Positions 22,630-34,369 of a stretch of 64,000 bases of DNA are shown one piece after another. The notes under the pieces were generated by a model that saw only the letters and a program-made list of their open reading frames with translations, was not told the origin of the DNA and did no database searches. Within the stretch, counting starts at the first letter, position 1, and every line of letters starts with the position of its first letter. The DNA comes from Pochonia chlamydosporia 170 (taxonomy: Eukaryota > Ascomycota > Sordariomycetes > Hypocreales > Clavicipitaceae), in the NCBI RefSeq assembly GCF_001653235.2, contig NW_019154043.1, positions 434,001 through 498,000 of the forward strand. The letters are read 5' to 3'. Position numbers and translations under genes: made by a program.

Positions 22630-23001
22630 AACTGAATTAAACAACATCGGACATGTTTACTCACTTGGAGCACATTTCCAGAGTTTTTTTGCCTACTGAT
22701 ATTTATCTCATAAGGGTTTGGTTGGTTAGGCGTCTAAAACGATTCTGGACACTGGAAACTTACCAATTGCGACTGTCTTACATCTTCTCTCATATCTTCT
22801 AATCCCTAAATTCAAGGATATTCTCGCGGCTATCATGACCCATACGCGAAAATTTGCTGTTGGCCGCTGTCATTTGAGATTTGGCGCCACTCCCCAGCTC
22901 CTTGCTGCTTCGGCGAGTCCTGTCTGCTGTGTATGACTAGAAACTGTACTTCAGGGATCCATATTGAAATTTGCCTAAAACCAGCGCAGATATCTTTGGA
23001 C

Positions 23002-23141
23002 TCACGGAACTTGAAAAAATGATACTTGTTGGCCAGATGTATGCCCAAGGACCAGCAGGTTGTTGTGGATTGCTGCACATGTGGCCCTGTAATCTGGCGG
23101 CAGACGAAGAAGATTCCAACCGCCTTGGGCTATCCAACCCT
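23002..23141 (-). pseudogene. Relic of a beta-propeller C-terminus (NLR/WD40-like)
   Basis: A short minus-strand frame reads WNLLRLPPDYRATCAAIH then LLVLGHTSGQQVSFF and stops. This resembles the C-terminal end of fungal NACHT-WD40 proteins (LLWLPPEYR ... GHxSGxVxF). No further blades are readable upstream, so it is a fragment. A phosphorylase-type NLR head lies on the same strand at 26511-27210, in the order expected of one disrupted gene. Confidence 0.4.
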
Positions 23142-23891
23142 CAGTAATAAATATGGGCAAATTAAACCTCTGTCCTTGGTATTTTTGGTAGCCTCGGCGG
23201 ACTGAAGCTCAGGGGACTCGTCAGATCCTGGTTTGCTCATGTCTTTTTAGGCAATCGCTTGTTTAGAAGTGTAGTCACTGCCCAATAATCCTGTCTATTG
23301 TAACTGGGTTGGCCCAACGTAGGTCATTAGATCCAGTCTGTGAATAGCTGATGCAGCGATCGTGGCTGCGGATAACCCTGCTTTCCGCAAATGAGCATCT
23401 TTTTGTACACTTCATCGCGGAAAGAGTTTGCTTGGAAATGTCTGGCCAGCTGCGGAACCTGTGTCGTTGATATATGAGACTCATACTTAACTCGTTCTCT
23501 TCCGTGCTTCTCAGAGCGAGTGCAACTTGGAAAACTACCCTGTGAAGGATCAATAGTGAGAAGGATGATTAAGCACGTAAGTCTGGTACAACGCGAACCT
23601 TTCAAGATTAGGATACTTTACAGAGTATCAGTCTCGTCAAGATTTCACATCGATTTAACGGGTAATTGCTTAGCTGTCATAACGTCGGTTATGATGACCT
23701 ACTTTGGCCGAAAAATAGATTTGGGCGGAAGGAAGTGTTTTGATATTAAAAGGAGAGCTGCAGAATCTAAACAACAACAAGGACAATGGTTTTGTGAAGG
23801 AGCTTAGTTAACAACGGTCTCATAACGTGACATTATCGCGACAGTCCGTGTCTATTATAGCATGCTAATACTGTTACACCTCCAGCTGGTG
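23142..23891. other. Spacer, no gene seen
   Basis: Several short frames, none with a motif, signal peptide or intron context. It lies between the propeller relic and the 3' end of the CFEM receptor. Confidence 0.4.
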
Positions 23892-25467
23892 TTAATCCCA
23901 TAAACCAACTGCAGTGTCGGAGTAGTTAATTTGAAACTCTCTTGAGTATATAATGGCCAAGACTGGGTCTGGTGCAGAGGGTTCATTTGCGCGACAGTGT
24001 CGTGGGGGGGTTATTGCTGTCTTGTCTCTTGTCGATCCTAAAGCCCTCGAGAACAGGTGATTAAGAAGGAGGCGCACGCTTGGCATACAGGCACAGCATA
24101 TGCTAACGTTTATTTCGACTGTGGACCAGTAGAACGCTGGGAAGTTATCCCACGTCCGGTTTGTTGATTCCATAAACTTCATAAGGAATTGAAGCCGGAC
24201 AATACTAATAGCGGTAACACTATGATATAAAATTAGCTATGCTGTATAACATCAATGGGAAGGCCAGGCACACAATAATCCTACACTAAACATTAGAGTA
24301 GCTCCAACTCTCTTTTTCCAGTGTAGTTGCATCTTTTTAAGCGGTGGAAGAGGCAAGCCAAGCATCCACATATCAAGGAGAATGTTTGAAGCAGCGTTTG
24401 CCCAGGCCATGGCGTTCATGTTCAAACAATGTCCTTCTGTCTCTCCAGCCCAACCTCTCCAGTAATGCGAAATGGGGTAGCACTGAAAGACAGTGATGAG
24501 GCCATAGATGATGATAAAAGACACTATCACCCCTATAGTGGCCCAGATGAGACGCCGCATTATTTTGCCTGGAAAGAGCCGCAGGTAAAAGGCAAGTATT
24601 GATAATTTAACTGCAAAGACCTGGATAAAATAGAGGACTTCAATCACGTACCCGGACTGCACTATAGTTAGCATTAGCCGCTATAGCCACCAGCGAGACT
24701 AGCCTACAAGAAGACATTTGGGGATGCTATCAAACGATAGTGTCCATATGTCCCTTCCCAGCCCGTTTCCAACACCTACATACTATCAGTATAAGCTATT
24801 AAGACTAAGCAGTCTTGCACCTACATTTAACAGTAACGATAACTGCGCTAGCTATTTTGCAAATCTTATAACAACAGCGTTTATTAACGACTAAAGATGG
24901 ACAGGAGGAAAAGAAGGTTATGGTAGACTCACAAATGATAACGTAATAATATAATCGTCAAAATAAAGGCCTTTACCAAGATAAAACCTCTCAAAAAGCC
25001 GTAAACTAACCATAACACTTGTAACGCAAAGGAGTGCAATTGATATCTGTATCAACTTTGGTCCTCTGTCTCGAATCGGGGCATCGCAGGCAATAGAAGT
25101 CAGGTTGAGAGTTACTGACACATGTTAGTTAACTCTTACTGTAATTCTCTTATTCGTATCTTTTACTGGCATACCAAGAGTGTCTTTTGGTTTGCATTTA
25201 TATTCTGTGCAGGTAACAACCCTAGCGTATAATGCAGCGTTGGTGCAGAGACAGCCAATAATATTAATGGAGCAATTGGAAGCTATTAAAGTGTCCGCAA
25301 GACACGTCTCCTGTGGTCAAGTACAACTTGTATTAGCCAGAAAATTTATATAAGGCTTAAAGGGCTATACCTACGGCACACGCAGGTAACAGACCTGTCC
25401 ACGAACCTTGGGCAACAACTGGGGTAAGTTGGGCCATGGCGGCGAAGAGGTGCATGATGGATATCAT
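23892..25467 (-). CDS. CFEM-domain GPCR (Pth11-type receptor)
   Basis: My model has six exons: 25375-25467, 25175-25310, 24933-25114, 24708-24782, 24274-24656 and 23892-24219, giving about 398 residues. A signal peptide (MHLFAAMAQLTPVVAQ) leads into a Cys-rich CFEM domain (LLPACAETCLADT ... NCSIN ... CLCTNAALY ... CTEYKC). A seven-helix rhodopsin-like domain follows, with GLGRDIW, KLSILAFYLRLFP, VFQCYPISHYW, CLNMNAMAWANAASNILLD and KKRVGATLMFSVG. This architecture is the Pth11-like class of surface receptors used by fungi to sense hosts. The join between exons 3 and 4 (24783-24932, 150 nt) is the weakest: a small extra exon may lie inside, since the loop before GLGRDIW is shorter than usual. 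No stop or frameshift is needed, so the gene may be intact. Confidence 0.78.
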
Positions 25468-26000
25468 ATTCTAAAATGGCAAGATTCTTTTCGAATACAT
25501 GCGAGCGGTAATGGTTAGCAGCGAACGATACTAGCACCTGTGAATCCTTTAAATGTCTTTAATGCCGTTGGTCCTGTCTCGTATACGAAATTGCCTGCCG
25601 CGGATATTGCCCCGATGCGACGATCCGACGATACTAGCCGCCACATTGCCACATGGCTGATCAGAGGCAAGCCAGCTAACACCCACTTTCAACCCGGGTT
25701 CCAAGTAACTATGGCGTGACACGTGTACATAGACGTGGACTCCGTAGATTCCGTTGGGTTCCAACCACGATCACAAAGTAGCGTAGTCCTCATGGTTAAA
25801 CTTGTCGTGACGATGCCAGACTAATAAGCGTACAAGTCCCCCATTTTAGAGCAATATTGCAATAGGGATTAATTATTATGTAATAGTACTCTTACGAATA
25901 AAGAAGTATTAACAATATAACGTACTCCACCAGCGAGTCGGTCACCCAACCACAAAAATGTACTATGGTCCTTTAACCCTGTATTTCTGCACCAAAAATC

Positions 26001-26300
26001 ATGGAATCCTTAAGTAAAGAGAATTAAATAATTTTAGCTATAAAGCGAAATCTAGAGCTAAGCATTCGAGCGACTGCGAAAGTCTACGGAGTGGGCCGTA
26101 GTTTACTAGGCGATCGCTTTAACAGTATTATTGCGCGGTGAGATACTATGCCTAGTTGTCGGAAACTCACATATCTAGAGGAATCTACAATTATTCAATA
26201 TGTCCTTAACCTAGATGCTTGATCGTTTCTTCCCGGCTTCGTGGCGTTAAAGATACGGCCAATCAATTTTATGCTACTTTTCCAAAATCAAGGACCCCGG
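26001..26300 (+). pseudogene. Pogo/Fot1-type transposase relic
   Basis: From an ATG at 26001, reading across stops gives RNLELSIRATAKVYGVGRSLLGDRFN, then PSCRKLTYLEESTIIQYVLNLD. This matches the helix-turn-helix and CENP-B-like start of pogo/Fot1 transposases. Stop codons occur within the first 15 codons and again later, and the DDE domain is absent. Ends of the element could not be found. Confidence 0.6.
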
Positions 26301-26510
26301 CAATCCGTTCGTCGACTAGGATCTACGATCTTGCTTTGGAGTTTACAACCAGTTGGGAGGAAGCATGCAACCCTTTAAAGACACCACGTATACTAAAGTA
26401 CTATTCCTAGAGCCTTTACAGACCTTTGTATTTGTCTTGTGGCGGGAGGTGATTGGGTATGTATGGGTGCGACGGCTCTGAACGTTCGAGTCAAGGCTAC
26501 CATGGACTCC

Positions 26511-27210
26511 TTAGTCAAGAGCGACTGACTTGGGGTCCGTTTCGGGGTCCTTGACGTCAATTTGTACAATCTTCTTCATTCCGGACATCTCGCAGGCAGT
26601 GCAGTCCTCGCCTCTTTCGATATGAGTCAAGGTTACATCGTATAGAATATCATCCTCCTCTGGCTGCTTAAACCTGGAAGTCTTCTTCATAATAAACTCT
26701 AGGTTCTCGGGGAGCGGGCAGCGATCCATCATTTCTTCACCTTCCAAGTAGGTAACGGCCCTTAGCTGTGTCGGATGAGGCTTGTCAAGGGTGCCTTTCA
26801 AAACAACCTGGCCACTGCCTTCAGCCTTAATCAAGTCATACTGCAGGACCCCAGGCAGATTGGTCACAGGCTTGCTTACAGCAACATCGCCAAGGCGCAT
26901 ATTTTTCTTCTTGCTGGAAATGCCACCTCCAATGCCAAGCATCAGGGCAAGGCGAACATTGGGAACTCATGACTGACATAAACCGCAATATTAGAGGCGC
27001 TGACTTTGCCCATGTCAATTGGTTGAGCAACCACGACACTGTGTTGACCAATACGACCGGACCTATATTTTTGGTTGTGTTCATGAAGCACTGAAACTCC
27101 TCGTTAAAGCTTAGCGCAACAGCAACGGATTCCTTAACCAAGGCATTGAAGATTGCTACAGTGACCTCCTCTGGCCGGATGCTCTTCAATTTGAGCTTTG
27201 AAGGCAGCAT
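26511..27210 (-). pseudogene. Nucleoside-phosphorylase-like NLR head, frameshifted
   Basis: The minus strand encodes the start of a PNP/UDP-phosphorylase-like domain as found at the N-terminus of fungal NLR (STAND) proteins. IRPEEVTVAIFNALVKESVAV is followed in a second frame by YRSGRIGQHSVVVAQPIDMG and in a third by NVRLALMLGIGGGISSKKKN then MRLGDVAVSKPVTNLPGVLQ. Two one-base frame slips, near 27090 and 26960, separate the three segments. The domain ends with a stop at 26511 before the usual C-terminal half (the GTIAS block), and no NACHT domain follows. It is a truncated relic. Related beta-propeller tail sequence occurs on the same strand at 23002-23141. Confidence 0.65.
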
Positions 27211-29171
27211 TATCGTCGTTTCTTCAGATTGAAAGCAGAAATCAATGAATTAACTGCTTCGAAAGCGTGTTCCGTCGGCAAACATGAGTTTCTTTACAGA
27301 AGGGAGGAGTTAATCACTAGTTCGTCCTGAGGAGAAGCCTGCTCCTCAGTTTGAGTCCGCCTTTCCACCACCAGGCAGGATGGGACGTGCCTCGCTGTTC
27401 CAGCCGGTGTCAGGCACTGCAGGCATAATCACACCAGCTGCATGACAAATCCAGCTACAGGTTGAGATTGGCTTACACACCCTGAGACGATATATATAGC
27501 AACATGCCAACCATGCAACCTCAGAGGCAACCAAGACTTCATCCACGACCTTTACGAGGCAGAGAACTTGGACCGTGATTATTACTCGTTGCTCTTATCG
27601 GCTTGGCGTTGGGTTATTCAACTCTGCCCAAAATGTTCCACTGTGTGGGACTAACCCCTTTTCCCAATGGGATCATGTTGGCCAAGGCGTACGGGGCCCA
27701 CGGCCGTAATATTCAGGGATCAGCTTGGTACCGGGACGTCATTCGAATTGCGGAGTAAGACAATTGAAATCTTTCCAAAAAATTCGATGCAAAGCCTTGC
27801 TGCGAGCAGTACTACGTCTCAAAGACTACATTACCAACCTCTAGCAAACAAGAGGCGGAGCCAGATGCTCCGCGTCAGGGTAAATTTGGATTCTCTGCAG
27901 ATATTCACGTACTAACATTTGACAAAGCATGAAACAGCTGCTGAAAGTACAGACAGGGGCAAGATGAACTTCTAGCAAAATTGTCCGTGGTATATTGCCT
28001 GCCTATACCTACTTAGTCATAACCCTCTGCTTAGTGCCTTGCACAACGCCATAAACCTATTGCCTGATAATATTAATAACGCTGGTTAGTATTTAGGATT
28101 CTCATGTATTGTGTTGACAGCCTTCTTTCACGCTGTCTCAGTGGTATTAGACCTAAAGCTGAGACTTGTATATTGATAGCATTCTTATTGTAACAGTTAT
28201 GGCCCCCTTTATAGGCGTTTTGACCAGTGTTGTAAACTACGGAGGACACAGTCGCCCTGAGCTTTATTGTGCTGATATATAAGCTGAAAAACCGCCGTGT
28301 GGAGATGTCCGCCCCTTGCTGGATGACATTGTGTCACGTCAATTGCATTGGGCAGCGGCGGCGATGGCCATGTTTGATTTAAGCTACTTTATCAATCATG
28401 CAGTATTATATTTCTATTTTTATACTTGTTAGAGGTTCTCCGTCATGTTGTTCCTGATTGGGGTAAGGGGATTCGTATTGAGATGAGATGTTTGGCAGCA
28501 TGGAGTTGACTTGGTAGGCAGTTTATCCTAAATGAGTTAACAGGCAATCGGGCTATTATGATGACAGCCCTTCAATGACATATTTGGAAGCATCAGTGTG
28601 TCATAGTATTGCAGTTGGTGTTGGCTAGAAATTTTAACAGCTATGTTTGGGGTCCGAAAGCTCGTCTGAGAAAGAGGCACACGGCTGGTGACAAGTTTCG
28701 ATGGATAATGAGAAATCAGGCGTGGAGGCCTGATTTTGTAAGTTGAAGTTTGCTCGCCTTTAGAATATCCATAAAATGCTGCTTTAGTAATAACTTCTCA
28801 AATCTCCAGCTACATGTATAACTTTAAACTATCACAGTAGTGCTTGCCCCCTTGTGAATTGACTAAACTCCACTAAGTCCCAGTTCCGCATTTGGAGCTA
28901 ACATGCCCACAGGACATCTGAGCCTTACCGCAATACGTACCAGGGATGATACAAGGATAATGCGCCAACATGAACTCAGATTGGCCACTCACAGCAGACT
29001 CAGAGGGCCTTGGCAGACGTAGGTTTCCAGGTCAAGTGGCATATTATCTTCCAGTCGCGCTGCCTCCTCAACTTGAAGCCCAGGTCCGAGACACCACTTC
29101 AGTTCTGATGCATTGCCAATACGTATCCCAGAGCATTGTACTAGATCATTCGCTTCAGCACCCACCTAAGC
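27211..29171. other. Gene-poor stretch upstream of the HET gene
   Basis: About 2 kb with no supported gene. Short frames at 27346-27546 (minus) and 27667-27915 (plus) have no motifs. Parts of 28000-28900 are AT-rich. Confidence 0.45.
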
Positions 29172-31082
29172 ATGTTAGAGCCGTTTTCATACAATCCCCT
29201 TGCCGATCCAACAGTCGAGATACGTCTCCTTCGCGTGCATCATGGATCTATGGTGCCTCATGCGGCCGAAGAAGTCCAAGGCTTCCTTCCAACGCAACGA
29301 TCAACCGAGACTTCAACAAACTCGTCCTCTAAAGGCTCTATCTCTTGGACACTAACGCATGTGTCTATTGACGATTGCCCTCCTTACACGGCTCTGTCTT
29401 ATGCCTGGGGCGATCCCACGCCTTTGTACCCAATTGTCGTCAACGGTAGGGTACTCTATCTTGCCAAGAACATTTATGAAGCCCTGCAGGCAATTTCAAA
29501 CCACCCAGGATCGCCATACCTATGGGTCGATGCTGCGTGTATTGATCAGAGTGATGATGCAGAGCGGAGTAGTCAGGTCCTATTGATGCATCGAATCTAT
29601 CGCGAGGCGGAACACGGACTCATCTGGCTTGGTCCTCCAACGGATGGGTTATTAAACGCACTGCGAGTTCTTTCTCAACTGGGCTGGGATTTCTGGTCGC
29701 TACGGAAGGACGATCATAATTCCATTTGTTTTGAACCTACAACGCCGTACTTTACTCTTGCCCAGAGGTTTGTGCAGAGCGTTACCGATAAGACATGGCT
29801 TGATATTAGAGAATTATTATCACGGCCGTGGTGGCGTAGAGTATGGGTTATTCAGGAAGCCATACTTCCAGAAGAGGCGTCCATGATGTGTGGTACTCTA
29901 GTCGTTTCCTGGCGTAATATTCTAGAAGCGATTCAGTTTTTTTCGCTGCTACTTCTCGACACTCACCTCGACCTAGCAGCCCAAGCCCAAGAGATTGCAT
30001 TTGCAGTAGGGCACTTCAACTTGGTAAATCGGTATTATCTCGAAGCCTCCGAAGAGAGCTCACCAGGTCTGACTCTGGAAAGCCTGTTGGATTCCATCCG
30101 ATATATTAAATCCGGCGTTATCAAAGCCACTGATAATCGAGATCACATGTATGGACTGATGGGTTTGCTGAAAGATAAAGACCGCGACGCCATCAATGTC
30201 GACTACTCCAAGAGAACTACACTGGCAAACATTAATTACGATATGTCCTGTATTCTGCTCGGTCGTAACGGCCCGCAAGTCATGTCCTTGTGCGAACGGT
30301 CTCCAATGCACCAAGATGGGCTTCCATCTTGGGGATTTGACTGCCTTGATATCGGCGGCACCAAGGGTCCAGCGTTGCTAGGACAAATTCAGTTTCGAAA
30401 AGAAACTAACTCGCCATACAATGCTTCCTCAGGTACTTCCTGGACACCACGCAAGTTAAGCATTCCGTTCAAACAGCCCAGGCTCACGTTGAGGGCGTTG
30501 AGACAGGGCAGAGTACAGGGGCTCGTCCAAACGGTATTACCGCCTCAATTTACAGTGGATGAGTTTAGAGACTGGCTATCTGAGCTGGAGACTAAAACGC
30601 GAGATATTGCTTCAGGCAAAGTTCCAGAAGTGGAAACAGAATATCTTCTTTCTCTCATCTGGCGTTTACCAATCGCTGGAATTGCACTGCGGAACTGGAA
30701 GCCCCCAACCCACGAGGAAGACGTTCAACTTCTGCGGGGTTTCAAAATTCTGCTTGGATTAGTTCCTAAGCCCGAAAATATTGGTAACGACATCGAGCGG
30801 TTTCGTGAGTGGTTTCAGGAAGGCGTCGACCTCTATATGCGTTCAATAAAACTCCTCTGGCATAAGGCTTTTGTAACTTCATGTGGTTTGCCAGGATTGG
30901 GGCCAAAAGACGTTTTGGAAGATGATGTTGTAGCCATATTTGAAGGGGCGAATAATCCCTTTATAATACGGGAGCGGCCTGGTGAAACGTTTCGCATTGT
31001 GGGATGTTGCTACATACTTGGTCTGATGAGGGGAGAGGCAATGCGTCCTGATGTCACATTCGAAGATATTGTCCTAATTTGA
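29172..31082 (+). CDS. HET-domain heterokaryon-incompatibility protein
   Basis: A single-exon 636-residue protein. The HET domain lies roughly at residues 60-230, with the conserved blocks PYTALSYAWGDP, YLWVDAACIDQ, HGLIWLG and WWRRVWVIQEAIL. HET domains trigger cell death when incompatible hyphae fuse. The remaining 400 residues are a diverse C-terminal region with DHMYGLMGLL, which follows the HET domain in het-6 type proteins. No transmembrane or NACHT segment is seen. The start (MLEPFSYNPL, 29172) is the first ATG that keeps the Pro-rich leader common to the family. The frame is uninterrupted, unlike neighbouring genes, so it may be functional. Confidence 0.88.
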   Translation: MLEPFSYNPLADPTVEIRLLRVHHGSMVPHAAEEVQGFLPTQRSTETSTNSSSKGSISWTLTHVSIDDCPPYTALSYAWGDPTPLYPIVVNGRVLYLAKNIYEALQAISNHPGSPYLWVDAACIDQSDDAERSSQVLLMHRIYREAEHGLIWLGPPTDGLLNALRVLSQLGWDFWSLRKDDHNSICFEPTTPYFTLAQRFVQSVTDKTWLDIRELLSRPWWRRVWVIQEAILPEEASMMCGTLVVSWRNILEAIQFFSLLLLDTHLDLAAQAQEIAFAVGHFNLVNRYYLEASEESSPGLTLESLLDSIRYIKSGVIKATDNRDHMYGLMGLLKDKDRDAINVDYSKRTTLANINYDMSCILLGRNGPQVMSLCERSPMHQDGLPSWGFDCLDIGGTKGPALLGQIQFRKETNSPYNASSGTSWTPRKLSIPFKQPRLTLRALRQGRVQGLVQTVLPPQFTVDEFRDWLSELETKTRDIASGKVPEVETEYLLSLIWRLPIAGIALRNWKPPTHEEDVQLLRGFKILLGLVPKPENIGNDIERFREWFQEGVDLYMRSIKLLWHKAFVTSCGLPGLGPKDVLEDDVVAIFEGANNPFIIRERPGETFRIVGCCYILGLMRGEAMRPDVTFEDIVLI

Positions 31083-31197
31083 CTCTTCTCACGTTTGTTC
31101 TCCATGGATTACAAATTTACGTCTGGCGCGGTGGGCCTTCTTGATTGTACGGGATGTCCTGGTGACAAGATTGTTGGTCAACCTAACCCCATGGTTG

Positions 31198-31582
31198 GTT
31201 TCAACTGGGGGTGAAAATGGGTACCCACGGGAATCTCACGGGTACCCGCGACCTTGACTTTTCTTGGGTATCTGTGGTTTCCCATTTTAGCACTTGGGTT
31301 TAATTTGGGATGTATAGGTTCCTATAAAATGTGCTAGGTTAAAATAGGTGCCCACTAAGAACCTAAGCTCTAAATTCCCTATATCAAAATTAGCTTAGTA
31401 GGTATATAGCTAGCTTTTAGGTTACCTACTAACTAAAAATTAAAATCTATAGGTATTTTAGGTAACCCAAGTTACCCTACGAGTGATTCTTGGGTTGCTT
31501 TTTGGACCTAAGTTTACCCAGTAGAGTCAAATGGGGCCCCAATTTACGGGGATCCATGGGTAATTTACACACTAGTTTTAAC
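31198..31582. mobile_element. hAT-type MITE with 8-bp target duplication
   Basis: A 369-bp non-coding element (31206-31574) has imperfect terminal inverted repeats: TGGGGGTGAAAATGGGTACCC on the left against an inverse of TAGTGTGTAAATTACCC on the right. It is flanked by GTTTCAAC (31198-31205) and GTTTTAAC (31575-31582), an 8-bp duplication with one C/T difference. Subterminal GGGTACCC repeats are seen. The size of the duplication and terminal sequence fit the hAT superfamily. The interior has no transposase. Confidence 0.6.
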
Positions 31583-32963
31583 CAGCGCTTGAGGTAGGTT
31601 GGCGGGCCAAAACAGTCAATTGCTCGTGGTCCAGCTCTCTACGGCGGTTTTATGTAAGGTGGAGCTGGTCGAGGACTAATCATCAACACCAAGAAGTCTC
31701 CCAATGGACTTCATAGTCTATACACATTACCAAAGTTGGTCGTGGCGCCCTCCTCTTCATGTAGAGCATTGAGAAACATCGAAAAGCTGTAAATGCTTGG
31801 ATCAAGATAGTCACAACGTAGGAGTATCCTTTTATTCCGTGCATAGGCCCTTTCTTGCCGGCCTTATTGTGTGTGTCTCGAAAGTGTTTACTGCAACGTC
31901 AGCTGTATTGACGACGAACTGCACAAGTAAGTCATCTGAGTCCACACATGCCTATAAATGGTACGCCAACTGTTTCGTTGAAACAATCTGTCTTGAGTCT
32001 TGAGTCTTGAGTCTCTTGTACTAGCTCTCCCTGCCCTGTAGCAACATAACTTGAGATGATTGATGTCGTGGTCCCATAAGAAGATGGGTAGAAACGTCAT
32101 CAGAAACGCAACCTAACGTAGGGCTTTGTTTATAGTGCGGATCTCTATTTCTTAGTAGCACCAAAGCATCTTGGGGGACAAAGTCACCATCACTTGGTTC
32201 AACATGTTGATCCACGTCCTACAAACGTAATTTACTGCTGGTCCTCTGCCATTTTCCCACTTTGGGCGGCTGAACAAACCACAGAAGATTCGCCATGCAA
32301 GATGATTGAACTAGTACGTAGCTTTATCCACTAGCTGCAGCACTTGACCTCCTTCTGGGGGTTTTATTGAGTACGGGGCATATATTTATAGTTCCTGGAC
32401 ACAAATTGAAGATGAGTTTGGTCTGTGATAAAGCGAATGTACGACATTCTCAGCGGATGTGGTATCGAATACGGGTTGGGATGGCTCCCAAGGCAATGTT
32501 TCATGATACAAGATCCAGGCCTGCCTGTCGTTTGTCGCTGCATGCAGATTTCTTTCTATGCTATGCCATCGCTTTGCGGCCGGGCATGACACTGATGACA
32601 AACCTGAGTCTTTATTTCTTGCTATCTAAAACTAGGAAAATACAAATGCATTCATACCTCAAAGTATCATCTACCGCACGCTCGAAGTGTTGGGAGAGTT
32701 TCGGTATTGGTAGACACTGGAAACGATCCCCACGTCAGCTAGTAAGGTACTAGCGGAAGAGTTCCGTCTAGTACTCTTAGTAATGGGGAAAGTATCGAAT
32801 GACATGAGAACATCCCACTGAACTTCGACACGGCTATACACAACGATCCCCGGCACATCAAGACCGGCAAACTGAATCCAATACCCTCCACGACCTATCA
32901 CATGCCTAATCCGGCTCGATAGTACAGCCAAACATGCTATTTGGCAAAATAAACCCAAGGCTG
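31583..32963. other. Intergenic, no gene seen
   Basis: Only short frames occur (for example 32367-32753), without motifs. A short TTGAGTC direct repeat is found near 31993-32013. Confidence 0.4.
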
Positions 32964-34369
32964 CTATTCACGGGGGGTATGATTTCCCATGTAACGAAAA
33001 TACGCATTGGTCTGAGAGTTGCTGAACGCCGCGAGAATGAGACGTCGCTCAACGTCTGAAATCTCCACTGAAAAACGGGTGTAGTTTCCATGCACAACAT
33101 CGACTCGATTCAAGTTTGAGAACTTGCCGGCAGCAACCTGAGGACCCAGCTCTACGATATCGTTGATGGATTTTCGGCCTTTCCGTAACTTGATAGACGG
33201 GTATTTGACAGTGGTTGGCAGGATGCTCGTTATGCAACTAACATCATGGTCTTGAGTTATCGACTCAGGGTCCGGTTCGTGGTGGCAAAAGCATTGCGCA
33301 TCCATGGATAAGGTCACAAGATTTGTTAGGGTTGCAAGAGCCGGCCCCAAGTTGGTGTGATCTGTGGGCATAGAATCATCGCTTGTGTCAATCTCTATTC
33401 GTTTTAACGTCGTGCTGACTGAGCTCAGAGATAAAATGACGTCGGCCGGCGAGAAAACTGTCTGTGGGTAGTCATCGATGTAATCAAATCTGGGATAAAA
33501 ATTGAACTCTTCCAATTGTTGAAATAGCTTTGCAAGGGTCTGAATTGCAGGACCCATACCGTCTTCATCCAACATGTTGTCCTCGGAGGGGTAAAAGTCC
33601 AACACTTTAACTTTTATTTTTTGCAAGACTTCATCGGATAAATTATCCAATGCACATATCGGTCCTGGCCGGATGGGAGAAATCCGTAATCGATGCAGGT
33701 TTGGTGCCGCCTTCAATAAGGTAACGAGCGGCCCGAGTCCTTCTGCACGTATGGGGAGACATTCCATGGTCAACACTTTGAGAGACGGCAAAACGGGCCG
33801 TGGATTTAGACAATTCACTCGCAACGACAAATGAGGAAACACGACGTAGTCTGTATCGTCGGCATCTGCTCCGAAATAATACAAAGCAGGTAGTCTGCAA
33901 TCCTCGACGTTTGCTAACAGAGACAGAAGAATCTCAAGTTTCAGGGAACGCTGAACGCTGTGGAAGTGATTATGCCTTCCACGAAAGCTTTGACCGGGCG
34001 ATGTCAGATGTAATTCGCCAGCTGTTCTTGAAAATGCTTATCATCTGCATCATCGTCATCAAAGGGTGTGACAAGGGGACTGAAGCTTATTTGCCGTGTC
34101 CAACTTCCCAGGTCGGGGCGGCTTGCTATGAGCCTAATAAAAGCATTTTGGTCGCTTCGAGGACGTAGTGAGTGAAATAATATAGGTTGCGCATTGGTGT
34201 GCAGTCTCCGGCAAGTCTCAGAGAGTGATTTGAGGCCCTGCCACTCCTCATTCATGTAATTTTCCCACTCCATTATGTGCCCTTGGAAAGGGAGAGTGCA
34301 GTGGTCGCACAGATGAGAGCAGATTTCGGTGAGACACTCGGTGGGAAGAGAAAGTAAATGGGATGCCAT
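32964..34369 (-). pseudogene. F-box protein, frameshifted
   Basis: The N-terminal part (34004-34369) reads MASHLLSLPTECLTEICSHL and LKSLSETCRRLHTNAQPILF, a typical F-box that would bind Skp1 in an SCF ubiquitin ligase. It stops at 34004. The continuation is in another frame (HSVQRSLKLEILLSLLANVE then ALYYFGADADDTDYV) and runs open to 32964 with weak leucine-rich character. In the gap (about 33960-34010) homologous-looking sequence appears in successive frames, and the in-frame TGA cannot be removed by a plausible intron, so one or two indels are likely. The total would be near 465 residues. Alternatively a sequencing error could split a functional gene. Confidence 0.6.
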
